Shown here piece by piece: positions 53,094 to 54,951 of a DNA stretch of 54,951 nucleotides; within the stretch, counting starts at the first letter, position 1, and every line of letters starts with the position of its first letter. This DNA comes from Chytridium lagenaria. Its lineage: Eukaryota > Chytridiomycota > Chytridiomycetes > Chytridiales > Chytridiaceae. Position numbers and translations under genes: made by a program. The notes under the pieces were generated by a model, which was given only the letters and a program-made list of their open reading frames with translations, made no database searches and had not been told where the DNA came from. The stretch is taken from assembly GCA_025449115.1 (NCBI GenBank), contig JAHLKC010000193.1:1-54951 (forward strand). Direction: 5' to 3'.

Positions 53094-54951
53094 CTACGCA
53101 TCTCTCCTCCACTCCACCAGCTCCAACTTAGCCTCCACATCTGCAACAGCCGCCGCCATATCCTCAAATACATTCCCCACAAGCACCGGCGCAAGCCCAG
53201 CGCGGTGAAACAAAATCCGATGAAGGGCTGCAATCCGCAAAACACAACCCTAATACCCTGTCCTCTGAAATTCCGTACAATACGACGGAGAACAAAGGTG
53301 GCAGCAGAATCAAGATCAATGCAGTGCCTCATGTCAAGAACGATGGTATGTGGACCACCATACCCTGCTACGACGTCGGCATCTTGGGGGCATCGGGGGG
53401 TGCGGAAAAGGTGGGTTGATGGAGTCGGGGTCGGGAATGGAGTGGAGAGGTTTGAGAGGGACATCGTCAAAGCCTGGAGTTTCGACGACGGGGCTGAGCT
53501 CTGATGTGGATGAGGATGATGAACCAGCGGGGAAAGATGTACTTAGAAGGAGGTGCGCAGTAGAAGATGTTGATGTTGGTCTTGCGGTACCTCCGCTAAA
53601 GTACCTCCTGCCTTCTTCGGTCTAGCAGGGGATCCCGTCCCTACTAAAGAAGAAGCCGACGTTTTAGGTTGAATCACCCGTCCGCGGTTTTTCCGCCATC
53701 GATGCAATGCACCCCATCTCCGTCCGGCCTCTGCATCAAAGTTATCATCTCCATCGTCATCAGAAAATCCGTCGGGCGACAAGGGCGGTAAATCCACATC
53801 TTGTAATTCAGCATCGTCCTCATCATCATCATCATCTCCCTCACCAAGCGTTTCTGCCTCAGCATCATCATCTTCTTCGTCCTCTTCCCCTCCCGTCTCT
53901 GCCTGCGGGATGCTGACTTATTCTCCTCATTTACCTCCGTCGACCCCCATAGCCGGTGTTCCTCTCACCACAACAACTTCCACAGCATGTCCATCTACCT
54001 CTTCTTTCCCATCTTCCTCCCCCGTTTTCCGCCTTCGCCTCTTCATCTTCCCCTCCTTTCTTTTTCTCTGCAGCTTTCTCTTATATCTAGCGATCGCCAG
54101 TCTCTTTTCCGCCTGCATCACCGCCTCAATACTTCGTCTTGCTTGCCCTGAGTTGTAGAACAACAGCGGGACATCCACCCTCAAAAGAATCACTCCGTCC
54201 AGTAACTCTGCATCAGGGTGTTCGTCAATATTAACAAACGTCGGCTTTGCACCCGGATGATTCGGTGCAGGTGTCAAAACAGGTGTTGAAAGAGTAGTTG
54301 CCGACCTCGTCCTCCTTGGCACCTTATCCGCCGGATCCGCTTTCTTTCCAAGCCCAAGATCCCCTGCTCCCGTGTCTGACGCTACTGTGCTAGGCGCAAG
54401 GAAAGGCGACCCACTCCCTTTATCGAACGAAGGCATACCACTAGACGGCACCATCAAATGATGATGGCTCACTCTCCCCATAACCGACATACTAGTAATC
54501 GTAGTCCTCTTAACGATAAGCAAAGCCGAAAGACCCAAACAGAGTAGAATACCAGTCGAGATAGAGAAGACCAGCGTGATTACGTATGTTGCGACAAACA
54601 TGGCAATCTCTGTCCAAGCTCTTAATCGAAACACGAAGCCGATTTCACGGGTTTCGATTAAACCGAGGGCAGCGACAAATACAATGGAGGAGAGGGTGGC
54701 ACGAGGAAGGAATTGAAGCGCGGGAACGAGAGTTAGGAAAAAGATGAGGACGAAAAGGGCCGACATGGCTGAGGCTAGGGTAGTTCGTGCGCCTGCTGAT
54801 GCCATGATTCGAGAGCGAGGAAGGGAGCCGAAGGTTGGGTAGCCTCCCAGAAAGGAGACGACAACGTTTGTCACTCCCAAAGCAAATAGTTCCTGATCTC
54901 CACTAGGAAAGTAACCTGTACGAATATGTGAGATCAATGGCATTATTCCAA
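53094..54951 (-). CDS. SulP/SLC26-type anion transporter with STAS domain, 5' end missing
   Basis: A membrane anion (sulfate-type) transporter; the N-terminal helices lie beyond the window. The visible part begins GYFPSGDQELFALGVTNVV, then SRIMASAGARTTLAS and helices (LFVLIFFLTLVPALQFL, FVATYVITLVFSISTGILL). The STAS domain begins DGVILLRVDVPLLFYNSGQ, is interrupted by a long basic then Asp/Glu-rich insertion (EDEEDDDAEAETLGEGDD), and resumes HTIVLDMRHCIDLDSAATFVL, ending LELVEWRRDA at 53094. An intron at about 53930-53890 (GTAAAT...CGCAG) lies at the start of the acidic insertion. Frame breaks occur near 53900, near 53640 and near 53210. Confidence 0.87.

Noticed and set aside
1..54951. tRNA, rRNA and CRISPR loci
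   Set aside because: I saw no convincing tRNA clover-leaf or B-box context, no rRNA segments and no regularly spaced repeats. A covariance-model scan would be needed to exclude a divergent tRNA.

Overview
The window is nuclear DNA of a fungus, most likely an early-diverging zoosporic one (chytrid-like). The evidence is short GT-AG introns (about 35-110 bp), a cullin-3, fungal-style ABCG and SulP transporters, a Vint (Hint-type) protein, and a full-length cobalamin-dependent methionine synthase, which Dikarya normally lack. The lineage is an inference; I could not run a search.

Layout. 1-1086: 3' part of a Vint-domain gene (+). 1162-4498: a complete PIF/Harbinger DNA transposon with 17-bp terminal inverted repeats, an AAT target duplication, a Myb-like/coiled-coil gene (+) and a DDE transposase (-). 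5057-6335: a membrane protein with a C-terminal PPxY motif (+). 6480-8990: an unnamed multi-exon gene (-). 10093-13046: cullin-3 (+). 13236-15012: an F-box-like/leucine-rich gene (-). 15643-16936: two tandem paralogues of a two-helix membrane protein (-). 17792-21944: MetH (-), with a stand-alone homocysteine S-methyltransferase directly upstream (22304-23406, -). 23892-28035: three tandem GNAT-like acetyltransferase paralogues (-), with an orphan C-terminal piece at 31103-31501. 28840-33560: small genes, including a secreted six-cysteine protein and a coiled-coil protein. 33778-45218: four tandem ABCG half-transporters (-). 46386-52739: three tandem seven-helix receptor-like paralogues (+). 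53094-54951: a SulP anion transporter, cut by the window edge (-).

Two signals cut across the gene list. First, many conserved genes (cullin-3, MetH, all four ABCG genes, the F-box gene, SulP, two of the three seven-helix genes) contain single-base frame breaks, often in short homopolymers, while the transposon genes, the acetyltransferases and the two-helix genes are frame-perfect. This looks more like uneven consensus quality than mass pseudogenisation. Second, several genes switch abruptly along the coding strand from C-rich, G-poor codon use to G-rich, C-poor codon use, sometimes inside one exon.

Functionally the window combines one-carbon/methionine metabolism (MetH plus a second homocysteine methyltransferase), a membrane-transport and sensing block (ABCG x4, seven-helix x3, SulP) and ubiquitin-ligase parts (cullin-3, an F-box-like protein, a PPxY membrane protein). 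Tandem duplication is the dominant mode of change: four families here are local arrays.
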